Counted from the stretch's first letter, positions 50,997 through 60,989 are shown. The stretch is DNA of 64,000 nucleotides from Marinitoga piezophila KA3 (GCF_000255135.1 NC_016751.1:1488001-1552000), one strand, 5' to 3'. Numbers and translations: made by a program. Notes: generated by a model from the letters alone, not told the origin.

Positions 50997-52271
50997 ATGA
51001 CTATAAACGGTATTTTAGTTCTGGTAATAGTTGGATTGGCGTATCTGTATATTATTTTTGGAAAAAAGAACAAACCTGTGGTAGTTTTTAGTCTGGCTTT
51101 ATTGATTTCTGGATTAAGATTGGTAGAAGGGTTAGATGCAGAAAACTTCAGTCATGTTGTGGATATTGATACATTGGGATTATTAACAGGTATGATGATG
51201 ATAGTAGCTTTTTTAAGTAAGTCTGGTTTTTTTGAGTTTTTTTCTATTAAGATTATAAAGCTTGGGGGAAAACGATTCTTTTTAACAATTACAATGTTGA
51301 TGATAATAGTAGCGTTAACATCAGCATTTTTAGATAATGTAGTTACTATTCTTGTTATGGCGCCTATGATTTTTTTAATAGCAGATATGCTTGAAATTAG
51401 TCCTATACCATTGATAATGCTAACTATTTTAATGGATAATATTGGAGGAGCTGCAACATTAATAGGTAGTCCTTTAAACCTTGTTATAGGTTCAATTAGT
51501 GGATATTCATTTAATGATTTTATTGTAAAAATGGGTCCTGTATCTATTCTGGCTTTCATAGGAGTATTGTTTTATTTTAAAAAGCATTTGAGAGTAGACG
51601 AAAAAACATTAAAAAATATAGCTAAATTAAATGAAATCGATGAAAGAAAAGCTATTACTGACAAAAAAATGATGATTTATTCATTAATAGATTTTATAAT
51701 AGTAATTATATTATTTATTTTGCATTCTACTTTGCATTTAGAATTAGCTGTTATAGCACTTTTGGGTGGTTCTATTTTAGTATTTAAATTTGCAAATGGA
51801 TATGAAGATGTTGCAAAGGATATAGATTGGGATATGCTATTCTTTTTTGCAGGTTTGTATATGACTTCATATGCATTGGAAGAAATAGGATTTACGGAAA
51901 AGATTGCGAATATGTTTATTCCACTTGAATCCAATCAATTACTGCTTATAGGTGTTTTTTATTTAATAGCTGTTATTACAATTCCAATTTTAAATAATGT
52001 ACCATCGGCATTAATTCTGGCACCTGTTATAAGAATACTTGTAAATCAGGGTATTACACCTGTGTTATGGTGGGCTTTTGCAATAGGAGCAAATTTTGCT
52101 ACCAGTTTAACCCCATTGGGAGCTGTTCAAAACCTGGTTGCAGTTAATTATCTTGAAAAGAATTTAGGAAGAAAGTTTGGATTTATTGAATATATGCGAT
52201 GGAAGATAATACCAGTTTTAATATCTCTGGTAATTGGATTAATATATGTAGGATATTTATTATATATGTAA
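50997..52271 (+). CDS. ArsB/NhaD-superfamily ion transporter
   Basis: 424 residues with about 11-12 hydrophobic segments. Motifs of the ion transporter superfamily include GLLTGMMMIVAFLSKSGFFE, TSAFLDNVVTILVMAPM and LMDNIGGAATLIGSPLNLVIG near 142-162. Their counterpart in the second half is NNVPSALILAPVIR and GANFATSLTPLGAVQNLVAV. The pair of repeats is typical of elevator-type carriers. The substrate could be sodium/proton, arsenite or a carboxylate; I cannot choose. GAAAGGGGG precedes the ATG. It is a single gene. Confidence 0.85.
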   Translation: MTINGILVLVIVGLAYLYIIFGKKNKPVVVFSLALLISGLRLVEGLDAENFSHVVDIDTLGLLTGMMMIVAFLSKSGFFEFFSIKIIKLGGKRFFLTITMLMIIVALTSAFLDNVVTILVMAPMIFLIADMLEISPIPLIMLTILMDNIGGAATLIGSPLNLVIGSISGYSFNDFIVKMGPVSILAFIGVLFYFKKHLRVDEKTLKNIAKLNEIDERKAITDKKMMIYSLIDFIIVIILFILHSTLHLELAVIALLGGSILVFKFANGYEDVAKDIDWDMLFFFAGLYMTSYALEEIGFTEKIANMFIPLESNQLLLIGVFYLIAVITIPILNNVPSALILAPVIRILVNQGITPVLWWAFAIGANFATSLTPLGAVQNLVAVNYLEKNLGRKFGFIEYMRWKIIPVLISLVIGLIYVGYLLYM

Positions 52272-52297
52272 AACTGAGGCCATTAGAGGCCTCAGTT
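52272..52297. terminator. bidirectional terminator
   Basis: AACTGAGGCC / GGCCTCAGTT perfect 10-bp stem with a six-base loop. The stop of the convergent lyase gene is inside it. The T run is better on the minus strand. Confidence 0.82.
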
Positions 52298-53458
52298 CAA
52301 TTTATTAATGGCGTATTCAATTTGCTTACAGGCTCTTTCTACAATTTCTCTGGATGTTGCGATATTCATTCTCATAAAACCTTCTCCACCAGGACCAAAG
52401 GTATCGCCAGAATTAAAACCTACCTTCGCTTTTCTTTCCAGGAATCTTTTTAAATCATCCTGTTTCATATTTAATTCTCTGAAATCCAGCCAAACCAGGA
52501 AGGTGCCATCAGAATCAATCACTTTTACCTGTGGAATATTTTTTTCAAAGTATGACTTTACAAATTTATAATTTTCTTCTATATATTCCATAACTTCATT
52601 TAACCAATCTTTTCCGTGTTTATATGCAGCTTCTGCTGCGACGAGACTTGAGATATTTTGTAAATATAAACCAGCTTTTTGAATCCATGCTTCAAATGTG
52701 TTTCTTAATTTTTCATTTTTTATAATTGCAAAAGAATAATGAAAACCAGCAATATTAAATGTTTTGCTTGGAGCCATTAAAGTTATAGTTCTTTCTGCAA
52801 TTTCATCAGAAAGTGAAGCAATTGGTATATGTTTTGAATTTTTAAATACAAGATCAGCATGAATTTCATCGGAAACTATTAATACGTCATGTTTTATACA
52901 TAATTCTCCAATTTTTTCCAATTCTTCTTTTGTCCATACTCTACCAACGGGGTTATGAGGACTGCATAAAATAAACATTTTTGAATTTTTAAGTTTTTCT
53001 TCTAAATCTTCAAAGTCTATTTCATATTTATTATTTTTCAATACTAATTCATTTATTAAAAGATTTCTGTTATTATTTTTTACAGAACTCATAAAAGGTG
53101 GATATACAGGTGTTTGAATTAATATATTATCTTTTGGTTTGGTGAATAACATTATTGAAAAGTTTAAAGAGGGTATTACGCCATGTTCTGATAAAATCCA
53201 ATCTTTTTTTACTTTCCAGGAATGTTTATATTCAAGCCAGTTTATAATATTTTCTTTTAAACTTTTTGGTTCATAAGTATAACCAAAAACGCCATGGTCT
53301 ATTCTTTTTTGTAAAGCTTTTATTACTTCTTCAGGTGCTTTAAAATCCATGTCCGCTACCCACATGGGTATTACTTCATTATCAAAGAATAAATCTGTTT
53401 TCCAATCTTTCCAATCCCATTTAATAGAGTTTGTGTTTTTTCTTTCAACAAATTCCAT
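52292..53458 (-). CDS. PatB/MalY-type PLP beta C-S lyase
   Basis: 388 residues, usual length. Class I fold PLP enzyme that splits cystathionine or cysteine to a thiol or sulfide, pyruvate and ammonia. Signature residues are MWVADMDFKAPEEV at 32-45, NPVGR at 169-173, SDEIH at 196-200 and PLP lysine K232 in APSKTFNIAG. A related aminotransferase activity is possible. GGGGGGAAGAA precedes the ATG. A single gene between terminators. Confidence 0.9.
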   Translation of the reverse strand: MEFVERKNTNSIKWDWKDWKTDLFFDNEVIPMWVADMDFKAPEEVIKALQKRIDHGVFGYTYEPKSLKENIINWLEYKHSWKVKKDWILSEHGVIPSLNFSIMLFTKPKDNILIQTPVYPPFMSSVKNNNRNLLINELVLKNNKYEIDFEDLEEKLKNSKMFILCSPHNPVGRVWTKEELEKIGELCIKHDVLIVSDEIHADLVFKNSKHIPIASLSDEIAERTITLMAPSKTFNIAGFHYSFAIIKNEKLRNTFEAWIQKAGLYLQNISSLVAAEAAYKHGKDWLNEVMEYIEENYKFVKSYFEKNIPQVKVIDSDGTFLVWLDFRELNMKQDDLKRFLERKAKVGFNSGDTFGPGGEGFMRMNIATSREIVERACKQIEYAINKLN

Positions 53459-53490
53459 TTTCTTCCCCCCATTTTTTTATAAATTAAAAG

Positions 53491-53519
53491 ATTTTACCGG
53501 GCTTTCTGCCCGGTAAAAT
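53491..53519 (-). terminator. terminator of the galT-glgA operon
   Basis: Perfect 12-bp stem ATTTTACCGGGC / GCCCGGTAAAAT with a five-base loop. On the minus strand it ends the operon of the porin-like gene. Confidence 0.9.
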
Positions 53520-53526
53520 AAAAGTA

Positions 53527-54726
53527 TTAAAATTCATTTATTACACTAAATTCTATTTTATCTTTAAATTCGTCATTAAATGAATCATAATATTTTGTAT
53601 ATAACATAAATAAATTGTTTGATACAGGATAACCTACAGAAATTTCGGCTGATGTATTTTTATCTAACCAATTATTAATATCTTCTAATGATTCCATAGG
53701 TCTATAGTATTTTCCAATAATAATTAGAGGAAATTCTTCAGAAGGTATTTGTGCATATAATGAGCCGGTAATTTCAGGATTTTGAACCTCAAAAGTTTTT
53801 GTTAAATCATAATGTAATCTTCCATTTGCATTTATAATATTTCCAAGATGAATATCAATTTCATTAATTCCACCAAATCTAATGGTATCATAATTTAAAA
53901 TGTCGTAAGCTGTATCAGGATTTTCAAGGTTATTTTCATATTCAACATTTACAAATCCCAATTTATAATAAGGCATCTGTATAACTACAGGAAGTGATTT
54001 TAATGTTATTATACCTAAATTTAAAATTCCTCCTGCACCAGCGCCATAACCATTAACTGTTGTTGAGTCAATTGTAGAAGAGATATAACCAGCTTCCCCA
54101 CCAATTTTTAAAATACCTTCTCCGAGATATGCACTTACACTACCGAGGACATCATCTCTTAAAGGTTTTATATCTTCTTTTTCCATGGTTTTACCGCCAA
54201 AAAATTCAAGGTTTATAAAGCCAACATGTGTTTTTAATATTCCATAGTATAAATAACCGCTCTGACTATAATTTACAGGAATAATTGAATCCAATGAATA
54301 AGGCATATGAACTTCTGCTTTTATATCTTCATTTATAAAACCTAAGTCTAAAGCATTTTTGAAGTTATTAGTATAATTATACATTAATATACCCAATCCT
54401 GCAGTTTTAGGATATGAAATTCCATATCTGAAATATAAAGGTCCAATTCTTAATTTTAATAAATTTATTGTTAATCCTGATAAAATATTATCTGTTTCTT
54501 CCATATTTGGAGTTCCATAATATAATGAACCACCAATTTCTTTTTGATATGCATTAAGACCCAACCCAAGCCCAAAAGAATCATTTTCGAAAACACCATT
54601 AATAGAATATAAAAGATAATCCTGTCCGTTTTCAGATACTGTGTTGAAATATGGTTGAACATAAAATTCCCCAAAGGATAAAGTTGCTAAAATGCCGATC
54701 AATATAATAGATATAAGTTTTTTCAT
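53527..54726 (-). CDS. outer-sheath beta-barrel (porin-like) protein
   Basis: 399 residues, not a named family that I can assign. A signal peptide (MKKLISIILIGILATLSFG) is followed by many short alternating strands with Tyr and Gly (YLLYSINGVF, GLGLGLNAY, GSLYYGT). It ends in IEFSVINEF, with a terminal Phe as in beta-barrel outer-membrane proteins. By length, about 16-18 strands would fit a porin. It is the last gene of the glgA-galT operon, five bases after galT, so a role in sugar uptake is plausible but unproven. Confidence 0.72.
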   Translation of the reverse strand: MKKLISIILIGILATLSFGEFYVQPYFNTVSENGQDYLLYSINGVFENDSFGLGLGLNAYQKEIGGSLYYGTPNMEETDNILSGLTINLLKLRIGPLYFRYGISYPKTAGLGILMYNYTNNFKNALDLGFINEDIKAEVHMPYSLDSIIPVNYSQSGYLYYGILKTHVGFINLEFFGGKTMEKEDIKPLRDDVLGSVSAYLGEGILKIGGEAGYISSTIDSTTVNGYGAGAGGILNLGIITLKSLPVVIQMPYYKLGFVNVEYENNLENPDTAYDILNYDTIRFGGINEIDIHLGNIINANGRLHYDLTKTFEVQNPEITGSLYAQIPSEEFPLIIIGKYYRPMESLEDINNWLDKNTSAEISVGYPVSNNLFMLYTKYYDSFNDEFKDKIEFSVINEF

Positions 54727-54731
54727 GATAT

Positions 54732-55736
54732 CTACCTCCTCTGTTTTTTTAGATTTTTTGCTGCAACTTCAGGAGATATTGAGTTTATAAAGAAACCTGA
54801 TCCCCATTCAAATCCTGCAGCATGTGTTAGGCGTGGAATTAATTCAAGATGCCAGTGATAAAAGTTATTATTTAAATTATCAAAGGGAGAGGTGTGTATC
54901 ATATAATTATATGGAATGTCTCCCAATAAAGAATAAAGATTATAAACAGTATGCTGCAAGATTTCAGCAAAGCTTTTAACTTTTTCAGGGAACTTTCTTA
55001 AAATTCCAAAATCAGATGAATGTTCTTTGGGAATTATCCATGTTTCATATGGAAATCGTGGGGCAAAAGGTTCAAATGCAATAAAGTGTTCGTTTTCTTC
55101 GATTATTCTGATATTATCTATTTTTTCCTGTTCAATTATAGAACAAAAAATACATTTTTTCTTTAAAGAGTAAAAATTTTTTGCACCTTTTAATTCTTCT
55201 TCTATGTATATAGGAATTATAGGAGTTGCAATTAATTGGGAATGTGGATGTTCTAAAGATGCTCCGGCATCGCTTCCATAATTTTTAAATATCTGTATGT
55301 ATTTTATTTTTTTATCTTTTTTTATTTCGTTGAACCGTATTAAATATGCCCATATAATTTCTTCAACTTCTTTTTCGGACATATTATATATTTTATGATG
55401 GTGTTTTTGTGATTCAATTATTACTTCATGATAACCATATCCATCTAATGAATAATATATGCCATTTTTTTTGAATTTTGGTGATATATCAGGTATTACA
55501 GCAGGGAATTTATTTGGAACTACTCTTATCCACCAGTTTTCATCATTGGGTTTTGAATTTTCAGGTTTAAATGCCAGTATTTCTGGTGGAGTTAAATGTT
55601 CATTTCCCTTATCAAAAGGGCAAAATATTTCTTCGGATATTTCTTTTCTTTCAATTTTTTGAATAGGGCGATTTGAACGTTCTGAAGATATTATCACCCA
55701 TCTGTTTGTTATAGGATCTTTTCTATATTCTGGCAT
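54732..55736 (-). CDS. galT: galactose-1-phosphate uridylyltransferase
   Basis: 334 residues. It exchanges UMP between UDP-glucose and galactose-1-phosphate in the Leloir pathway. The active-site HPHSQ is at 163-167 with nucleophile H165. RKDPITNRWVIISSERSNRP at 5-24, CPF at 39-41 and the second-domain HWHLELIPR with GFEWGSGFFIN also match. A Cys pair (CIFC) is close to the centre, as in family members with structural zinc. It lies 14 bases after glgA. Galactokinase and epimerase genes are not in this window. Confidence 0.94.
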   Translation of the reverse strand: MPEYRKDPITNRWVIISSERSNRPIQKIERKEISEEIFCPFDKGNEHLTPPEILAFKPENSKPNDENWWIRVVPNKFPAVIPDISPKFKKNGIYYSLDGYGYHEVIIESQKHHHKIYNMSEKEVEEIIWAYLIRFNEIKKDKKIKYIQIFKNYGSDAGASLEHPHSQLIATPIIPIYIEEELKGAKNFYSLKKKCIFCSIIEQEKIDNIRIIEENEHFIAFEPFAPRFPYETWIIPKEHSSDFGILRKFPEKVKSFAEILQHTVYNLYSLLGDIPYNYMIHTSPFDNLNNNFYHWHLELIPRLTHAAGFEWGSGFFINSISPEVAAKNLKKQRR

Positions 55737-55750
55737 AAAACCTCCCTGCC

Positions 55751-57208
55751 CTAGACTTTTTTAGCCAAAGCTCTTTTATACAAATGTATGTATTCTTCAG
55801 CAGATTTATCCCATGAAAAGTTACTATTCATAGCGTTTAAAACAACATTTTTCCAACATTCAGGTTTTCTATAATATATATTAAGTGCTTTTAAAATTGC
55901 AACCAATAAATCTGAAGAATGGTAATTATAAAATCCAAAACCGTTGCCTATATTTTTTTCACAATTAAATTCTTTTACTGTATCAGCCAGACCACCTGTA
56001 TATCTTACAATGGGTATTGTACCATATCTCATGGAGTACATCTGTCCAAGGCCACATGGTTCATATCTTGAAGGCATTAAAAACATATCGCTTCCAGCGT
56101 ATATTAATTGAGCTAATTTAATATCAAATCGTATATTTATTGACAATCTATTATTATATTTGTTCTGAAATTCCTTTAATTGTTTTTCAAAACGTTCTTC
56201 TCCTGTTCCAAGAATTATTACCTGAACATCTAAAAGAGTTAAATAATCGAGTATGTCGGCGATTAAATCTATGCCTTTTTGTTCTACTATACGGCCTATA
56301 AAACTTATTACAGGAATATTTTTATTTTCTGGTAATCCCAATTCCTTTTGAAGTGATAATTTATTTTTGTATTTATTTTCAAGATTTTCTTTACTGAAAT
56401 TATATGGAATATTTTTATCTGTTTCAGGGTTTATTTTTTCATAATCAACACCATTTATTATTCCGTACAAATCATTATTTCTAACCTTTAATACACCATC
56501 TAATTTATACCCGTATTCTTCTGTTTGTATTTCTTCTGCATATGTTTTACTTACTGTATTAATTATATCGCTGAAAAGTATTCCACCCTTTAGAAAATTA
56601 ATTTGACCAAAAAATTCAAGTGCATCGATATTGTATAAATAGCCCGGTAAACCTGCAATACTTAATATATCAGGTGGAAAGATTCCCTGATAGCCTAAAT
56701 TATGAATAGTAAAAACAGTGGCTATTTTTGATAATACATCATCATCGCGGTAATTGGTTTTTAAATAAACAGGAATTAACGCTGTTTGCCAATCATTCAA
56801 ATGAAGTAGATTTGTTTCTGGCAAATAATTTTTTATAAATGAAATTACTGCGTCAGAAAAATACGTTGTTTGATGTTCTTTATGAGGATATTCATATACG
56901 TCATCTGTTGAAAATAATTCTTCATTTTTTATCAGATATACAGGAATATCTGTATCTGGAAGAAAGGATTTAAATACAGAAAATGAATATTTAAAGGAAT
57001 GACTGAAAGGATAAAGATTTTCCGCAACCTTTTCTAAAAGGTACCCTTTGCTTTTTATATTTTTTTCTGCAACTTTATGAAATGGCATAATAATATTAAG
57101 TTGGTCTGTATATTTCTTAATATATTTTGGCAATGTTCCCGCAACATCAGCAAGTCCGCCAACCTTCGCGAAAGGATCAACCTCATATGAAACAAAAGAA
57201 ATATTCAT
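55751..57208 (-). CDS. glgA: glycogen synthase
   Basis: 485 residues from the ATG at 57208 (GGGGTGGG upstream). GT5 enzyme that extends alpha-1,4-glucan from ADP- or UDP-glucose. The ADP-glucose loop is KVGGLADV near 15-22. FTIHNLGYQG, HLNDWQTALIPVYLK, SFIGRIVEQKGIDLI and the C-terminal PSRYEPCGLGQMYSMRYGTIPIVRYTGGLADTV region match the family. Other glycogen genes such as glgC are not nearby. It is the third gene of a five-gene minus-strand operon. Confidence 0.95.
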   Translation of the reverse strand: MNISFVSYEVDPFAKVGGLADVAGTLPKYIKKYTDQLNIIMPFHKVAEKNIKSKGYLLEKVAENLYPFSHSFKYSFSVFKSFLPDTDIPVYLIKNEELFSTDDVYEYPHKEHQTTYFSDAVISFIKNYLPETNLLHLNDWQTALIPVYLKTNYRDDDVLSKIATVFTIHNLGYQGIFPPDILSIAGLPGYLYNIDALEFFGQINFLKGGILFSDIINTVSKTYAEEIQTEEYGYKLDGVLKVRNNDLYGIINGVDYEKINPETDKNIPYNFSKENLENKYKNKLSLQKELGLPENKNIPVISFIGRIVEQKGIDLIADILDYLTLLDVQVIILGTGEERFEKQLKEFQNKYNNRLSINIRFDIKLAQLIYAGSDMFLMPSRYEPCGLGQMYSMRYGTIPIVRYTGGLADTVKEFNCEKNIGNGFGFYNYHSSDLLVAILKALNIYYRKPECWKNVVLNAMNSNFSWDKSAEEYIHLYKRALAKKV

Positions 57209-57239
57209 ATATCCCACCCCTTATATAATAATAAAAAGA

Positions 57240-57854
57240 TTATTTAACCTTATATGGTGTATCATGAGTGAATATTACGTAATCAGACTTTTCCGTCCAT
57301 TCTTTTACTATTTCTGCAACTTTATCTGTTCTCAAATTTCTCATAATATCATAAAAATCTATTTTTGTCATACATATATCTCCAGGCAAAAAGAGATTTC
57401 CGAAATTTTCACTTTCTATAAATAAAGATACATGTTCTTTTGAGTGGTAAGGAGTATAAATTACGGTAATGGCATTAAAAAGTTTTTCGCCACCTTTAAA
57501 AGTTTCCACGCGACCTTCCCAGGAATCAACCATTTGTTGATAAGCCTGACCAATTAAAGGACCGAAGTTTCGATAATTTTTTCCTTTATAATTTTCATGA
57601 ATTCTTATTGTTGCATTAGGGAAAAATATTGAATTGTATGCATGATCAAGATGAACATGTGTAAGTACTATATCAGTAATTTCTTCTGGAGGAATATCTA
57701 AATTTTCTTCTATATCCTGGATTGTATGGATATGGCCGGGGTCTATTAAAACCTTTCTATTTTCATCTTCGAGTAAAAATACAGAAGAAAATGTTCCATG
57801 TACCCTTCCAGTAATAGTTAACAAGCCACCATCGAGTATAATCCTGAATTTCAT
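57240..57854 (-). CDS. metallo-beta-lactamase-fold hydrolase
   Basis: 204 residues. The metal-binding THVHLDHA is near residues 64-71, with later ligands in YTPYHSKEH, LPGDICM and FTHDTPY. The N-terminus GTFSSVFLLED and VLIDPGH are typical of the fold. It resembles small hydrolases of the glyoxalase II/MBLAC group, but the substrate is not evident. GGAGGGAAAA precedes the ATG. It lies between glgA and a CBS-ACT gene on one transcript. Confidence 0.85.
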   Translation of the reverse strand: MKFRIILDGGLLTITGRVHGTFSSVFLLEDENRKVLIDPGHIHTIQDIEENLDIPPEEITDIVLTHVHLDHAYNSIFFPNATIRIHENYKGKNYRNFGPLIGQAYQQMVDSWEGRVETFKGGEKLFNAITVIYTPYHSKEHVSLFIESENFGNLFLPGDICMTKIDFYDIMRNLRTDKVAEIVKEWTEKSDYVIFTHDTPYKVK

Positions 57855-57873
57855 ATTTTCCCTCCTTTAAATA

Positions 57874-58482
57874 TTAAGCCTCTTCGTAAATTCCATCATA
57901 TTCTATATCATTATCATCAAGTATATTAGAAACAGCATTAACATCCTTTAGAGATAGTTTTACAGAAATCATACGTCTGGTTTTATTTATTTTACATGTA
58001 GTCATGGAAAGTATATTTAAATTATTATTGCTGAAAGTTTCAACTATTTTTTTTAATTGTCCAGGTTTATCGTCGAGAGTAAGTATAACTTTTGTTCCAG
58101 CTTCATTTAATGCTGTAATATTCACCATTGCACTGATTATCTCATCAAATCCAAATAATCCCACAGGATTCATATCATAATCTACAACGGGTAAAACTTT
58201 GAATTTAGTTTCCATCATTGTAAGAAGTACGTCTTCAACTAAGTCATCTTCATATAAAAAATCTTCAATAGGATCAAAAACATTAATTAGAAATTCATCG
58301 CTATCATATTCTCTTAAAATAGCAATATCTTCCTTTCTAATTGAAGAAAAAAGAGTCCCGTTTTTTCTTAAAATAAGTATTATATCAATATCTTTTTCGA
58401 AAAAAAGTTTTATTGCATCATCAATGGTATCATCAATATTTAATGTTTTAAAATCATTCCTCATCCATAATTTGACATACAT
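57874..58482 (-). CDS. CBS-pair plus ACT domain protein (AcuB-like)
   Basis: 202 residues. Residues 1-125 are two CBS motifs (VKLWMRNDFKTLNIDDTIDD-type start and FLYEDDLVEDVLLTMMETK with VLPVVDYDMNPVGLF). Residues about 135-200 are an ACT domain (ILTLDDKPGQLKKIVETFSN, NILSMTTCK). Such proteins sense adenine nucleotides through CBS and a small ligand through ACT. The partner enzyme is unknown. It is the first gene of the operon that continues to the porin-like gene. Confidence 0.88.
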   Translation of the reverse strand: MYVKLWMRNDFKTLNIDDTIDDAIKLFFEKDIDIILILRKNGTLFSSIRKEDIAILREYDSDEFLINVFDPIEDFLYEDDLVEDVLLTMMETKFKVLPVVDYDMNPVGLFGFDEIISAMVNITALNEAGTKVILTLDDKPGQLKKIVETFSNNNLNILSMTTCKINKTRRMISVKLSLKDVNAVSNILDDNDIEYDGIYEEA

Positions 58483-58541
58483 TCTTATATCCTCCTTAAT
58501 ACTCTTTTATTATAATTATACACCAAAATATATGTTTTTTA

Positions 58542-58550
58542 TGTTATAAT
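58542..58550 (+). promoter_or_regulatory. extended -10 promoter of degV
   Basis: TGTTATAAT ending at 58550, 45 bases before the start. It faces a divergent TGTATAAT-type -10 of the CBS-ACT gene near 58517. Confidence 0.6.
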
Positions 58551-58595
58551 GATATTGCCGACTTTTATACAGTAATTTTAAGGAGGAAATTAAAA

Positions 58596-59474
58596 ATGAG
58601 TGAAAAAGAAAAAATAGCTATTGTTGCTGATTCTGGTTGCGGTATTCCAAAAGACATTGTTGAGAAATACGATGTAAAAATCATTCCTTTAAGAACTATC
58701 ATCGATGGTAAGGAATATAATGAAGGTGAATTTTCTCAGGAATTTTTATACGAAAGAATGGATAATGGGGATGTGAAAACATCTCTTCCGAATCCTGATA
58801 TTATAAGGAATACATTTGAAGAATTAATAAGAAACGGTAAAAAAAGAATAATTACATTTAATCTATCAGGGAGTATGAGTGGAACGTTTAATATATTTAG
58901 ATTAGTTTCAAATGAAATTATGCAAAAATACGAAGATGTGGAGATAGTAAATATTGATACATTAAACATTTCTATTGGTGGAGGTTTGGTTGCATATAGA
59001 GCGGCGCAAATGATATTTGAGGAAGGAAAATCATTTGAAGAAGTTGCAAAGTGGGCTGATGAGTATAGATTTAAGTCAAAGATATTCTTCGTTATTCCAA
59101 CATTGAAATATCTTGCCAAAGGCGGAAGAATAGGTAAGGTTTCAGCCAAAATAGGTGAAATGTTAAACATAAAACCCATTATTTCCAATAGTGATGAAGG
59201 AATATATTATACTGTTACAAAGGTTCGCGGATTAAAACGTTCATATGATAAAGTTTATCAGGAATTTTTAAAATTTGTAGATGGAAGAAAACATATGGCG
59301 GCAGTTTATATAAGTGGAACATCAAAAGAATTGGAAAAATTACAAAAAGATTTTGTAAAAAAGATTGAATCTTTGGAAAATAATATAGAAGTTCTTGTTG
59401 GTAAAGTTTCAAGCACTATTGGTGTTCATTCTGGACCGGATATGTTTGGAATAGCTGCATTAGTTCTTGAATAA
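58596..59474 (+). CDS. DegV-family fatty-acid-binding protein
   Basis: 292 residues. The family start is IAIVADSGCGIPKDIVEKYD. The lipid-binding motifs are TSLPNPDIIRNTFEEL and FNLSGSMSGTFNIF near 89-102, where the serines hold the carboxylate. LAKGGRIGKVSAKIGEMLNIKPII is the second-domain signature. By homology it binds a long-chain fatty acid and acts in fatty acid kinase (FakB-like) use; no FakA is in the window. AAGGAGGAAA precedes the ATG. Confidence 0.92.
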   Translation: MSEKEKIAIVADSGCGIPKDIVEKYDVKIIPLRTIIDGKEYNEGEFSQEFLYERMDNGDVKTSLPNPDIIRNTFEELIRNGKKRIITFNLSGSMSGTFNIFRLVSNEIMQKYEDVEIVNIDTLNISIGGGLVAYRAAQMIFEEGKSFEEVAKWADEYRFKSKIFFVIPTLKYLAKGGRIGKVSAKIGEMLNIKPIISNSDEGIYYTVTKVRGLKRSYDKVYQEFLKFVDGRKHMAAVYISGTSKELEKLQKDFVKKIESLENNIEVLVGKVSSTIGVHSGPDMFGIAALVLE

Positions 59475-59491
59475 TTTGAAAGGGGTTTAAT

Positions 59492-60718
59492 GTGAATAGG
59501 CCTTTATACGAAGAATTAAGACCAAAAAATCTGGAAGAGATAGAGGGAAATGATGAATTAAAAAAGATTTTAAAAAGATGGATAAAAACAAATAAATTAA
59601 AGTCGTTTGTTATATATGGACCACCGGGGTGCGGGAAAACCACGGTGGTTTCTGCGTTTTTAAATGAACTGGATAAAAATAAATACGAAATCCATAAAAT
59701 TTCTGGAGCATTAGAAGGAGCAAAAACATTAAAAAATATAATTAATACAAAAAATCCCCTTTTCCAGAAACAAATTGTATTATTTGTTGATGAAATTCAT
59801 CGCTTAAATAAGGCAGAACAGGATGTATTATTATTGCATGTGGAAAATGGAGACGTGGTTTTAATAGGCTCTACAACAGAAAATCCTTCTTTTTCCTTAA
59901 ATCCTGCTTTGCGTTCGAGGGTATTGTTATTTGAAATAAAACCGTTAGATACAGGAGAAATAAAAAATATTTTGGAAAAAATAAAGAAGAAATATAATAT
60001 GACCTATTCGGAACAATTGCCAGAAATTCTTAAAGAGATATTTGGTCATGATATAAGACAAATGATAAATATATTAGAAGCTTTAATTGACATAGGAGAA
60101 AAAAATATAACCCCTGAAACGTTAAGTAAAATAAACTCTTCGTACAGGGGATTTTCAAAAGAAAATAAATATGATGCTATTTCAGCTTTTATAAAGAGCA
60201 TTCGTGGAAGTGATCCTGATGCGGCGGTTTTTTATCTTGCATATATGCTCGAAAATGGAGAGGACCCTGTATATATAGCAAGAAGATTAATGATTCTTGC
60301 AGGTGAGGATATAGGACTTGCGGATCCGATGGCATTAAATATAGCAGTTTCAGCATTTATTGCTACAAAAGAAATTGGCTATCCTGAATGTTTATATCCT
60401 TTAACAGAAGCAACGTTATATTTATCATCAGCGCCAAAATCCAATACTGTAATGAAGACATATTTTAATGCTAAAAATGCAATAAATGAAAAATTTGAAA
60501 TTCCTTTGAAATTGAGAAATCCAGTAACTAAATTTATGAAAAATAAAGGGTATGGCAAAGAATATAAATATCCTCATGATTTTGGCGGTTTTATAAAAGA
60601 TACGTATCTTCCTGATAAATTGGAAAATAAACAATTCTTTAATCCCAGAGAAATTGGTTTTGAAGGGAAAATAGCTCAAAGATTAAAAAAGTTATGGAAA
60701 GGTATTAAAGACTATTAA
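59492..60718 (+). CDS. rarA: replication-associated recombination ATPase RarA/MgsA
   Basis: 408 residues with a GTG start (AAAGGGG upstream). An AAA+ clamp-loader-like ATPase that acts at stalled replication forks. Walker A GPPGCGKTT is at 44-52, Walker B is VDEIHRLNKAEQD, sensor 1 is LIGSTTENPSFSLNPAL with the Arg finger segment RSRV. The C-terminal tetramer domain has RGSDPDAAVFYLAYMLENGEDP and SAPKSNTVMKTYF. Its stop overlaps that of the convergent S4 gene by four bases. Confidence 0.94.
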   Translation: MNRPLYEELRPKNLEEIEGNDELKKILKRWIKTNKLKSFVIYGPPGCGKTTVVSAFLNELDKNKYEIHKISGALEGAKTLKNIINTKNPLFQKQIVLFVDEIHRLNKAEQDVLLLHVENGDVVLIGSTTENPSFSLNPALRSRVLLFEIKPLDTGEIKNILEKIKKKYNMTYSEQLPEILKEIFGHDIRQMINILEALIDIGEKNITPETLSKINSSYRGFSKENKYDAISAFIKSIRGSDPDAAVFYLAYMLENGEDPVYIARRLMILAGEDIGLADPMALNIAVSAFIATKEIGYPECLYPLTEATLYLSSAPKSNTVMKTYFNAKNAINEKFEIPLKLRNPVTKFMKNKGYGKEYKYPHDFGGFIKDTYLPDKLENKQFFNPREIGFEGKIAQRLKKLWKGIKDY

Positions 60719-60951
60719 TCTTTATTATCGTTAAAAATTTCATTTATAATTTCGATTTTATAGTTATCTGTTACTTTAAAAATTATTTTTTTGTTGTATA
60801 ATATTATGCTGATTATGTCACCAGGTTTTACTTCGTACGAAGGTTTTAATGTTTTTTCATTTTTTAATATTTTACCAGCCTTTGCCAATTCATTGGCTAC
60901 AGTTCTTCTTTTGATAATTCTATTTACCTTTAAAAATTTATCCAATCTCAT
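60715..60951 (-). CDS. small S4-domain RNA-binding protein (RqcP/Hsp15-like)
   Basis: 78 residues, almost entirely an S4 domain: MRLDKFLKVNRIIKRRTVANELAKAG-type start, then the VKPGDIISI strand. Single-domain proteins of this size (RqcP/YabO, Hsp15) bind the 50S subunit or tRNA on obstructed ribosomes and help RqcH add alanine tails. That role is family knowledge; no rqcH is in the window. The ribosome site GGGGGTGTTTTT precedes the ATG. It is convergent with rarA without a terminator. Confidence 0.88.
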   Translation of the reverse strand: MRLDKFLKVNRIIKRRTVANELAKAGKILKNEKTLKPSYEVKPGDIISIILYNKKIIFKVTDNYKIEIINEIFNDNKD

Positions 60952-60989
60952 AAAAACACCCCCAAAAATATATTAATTGAAAAAATTCC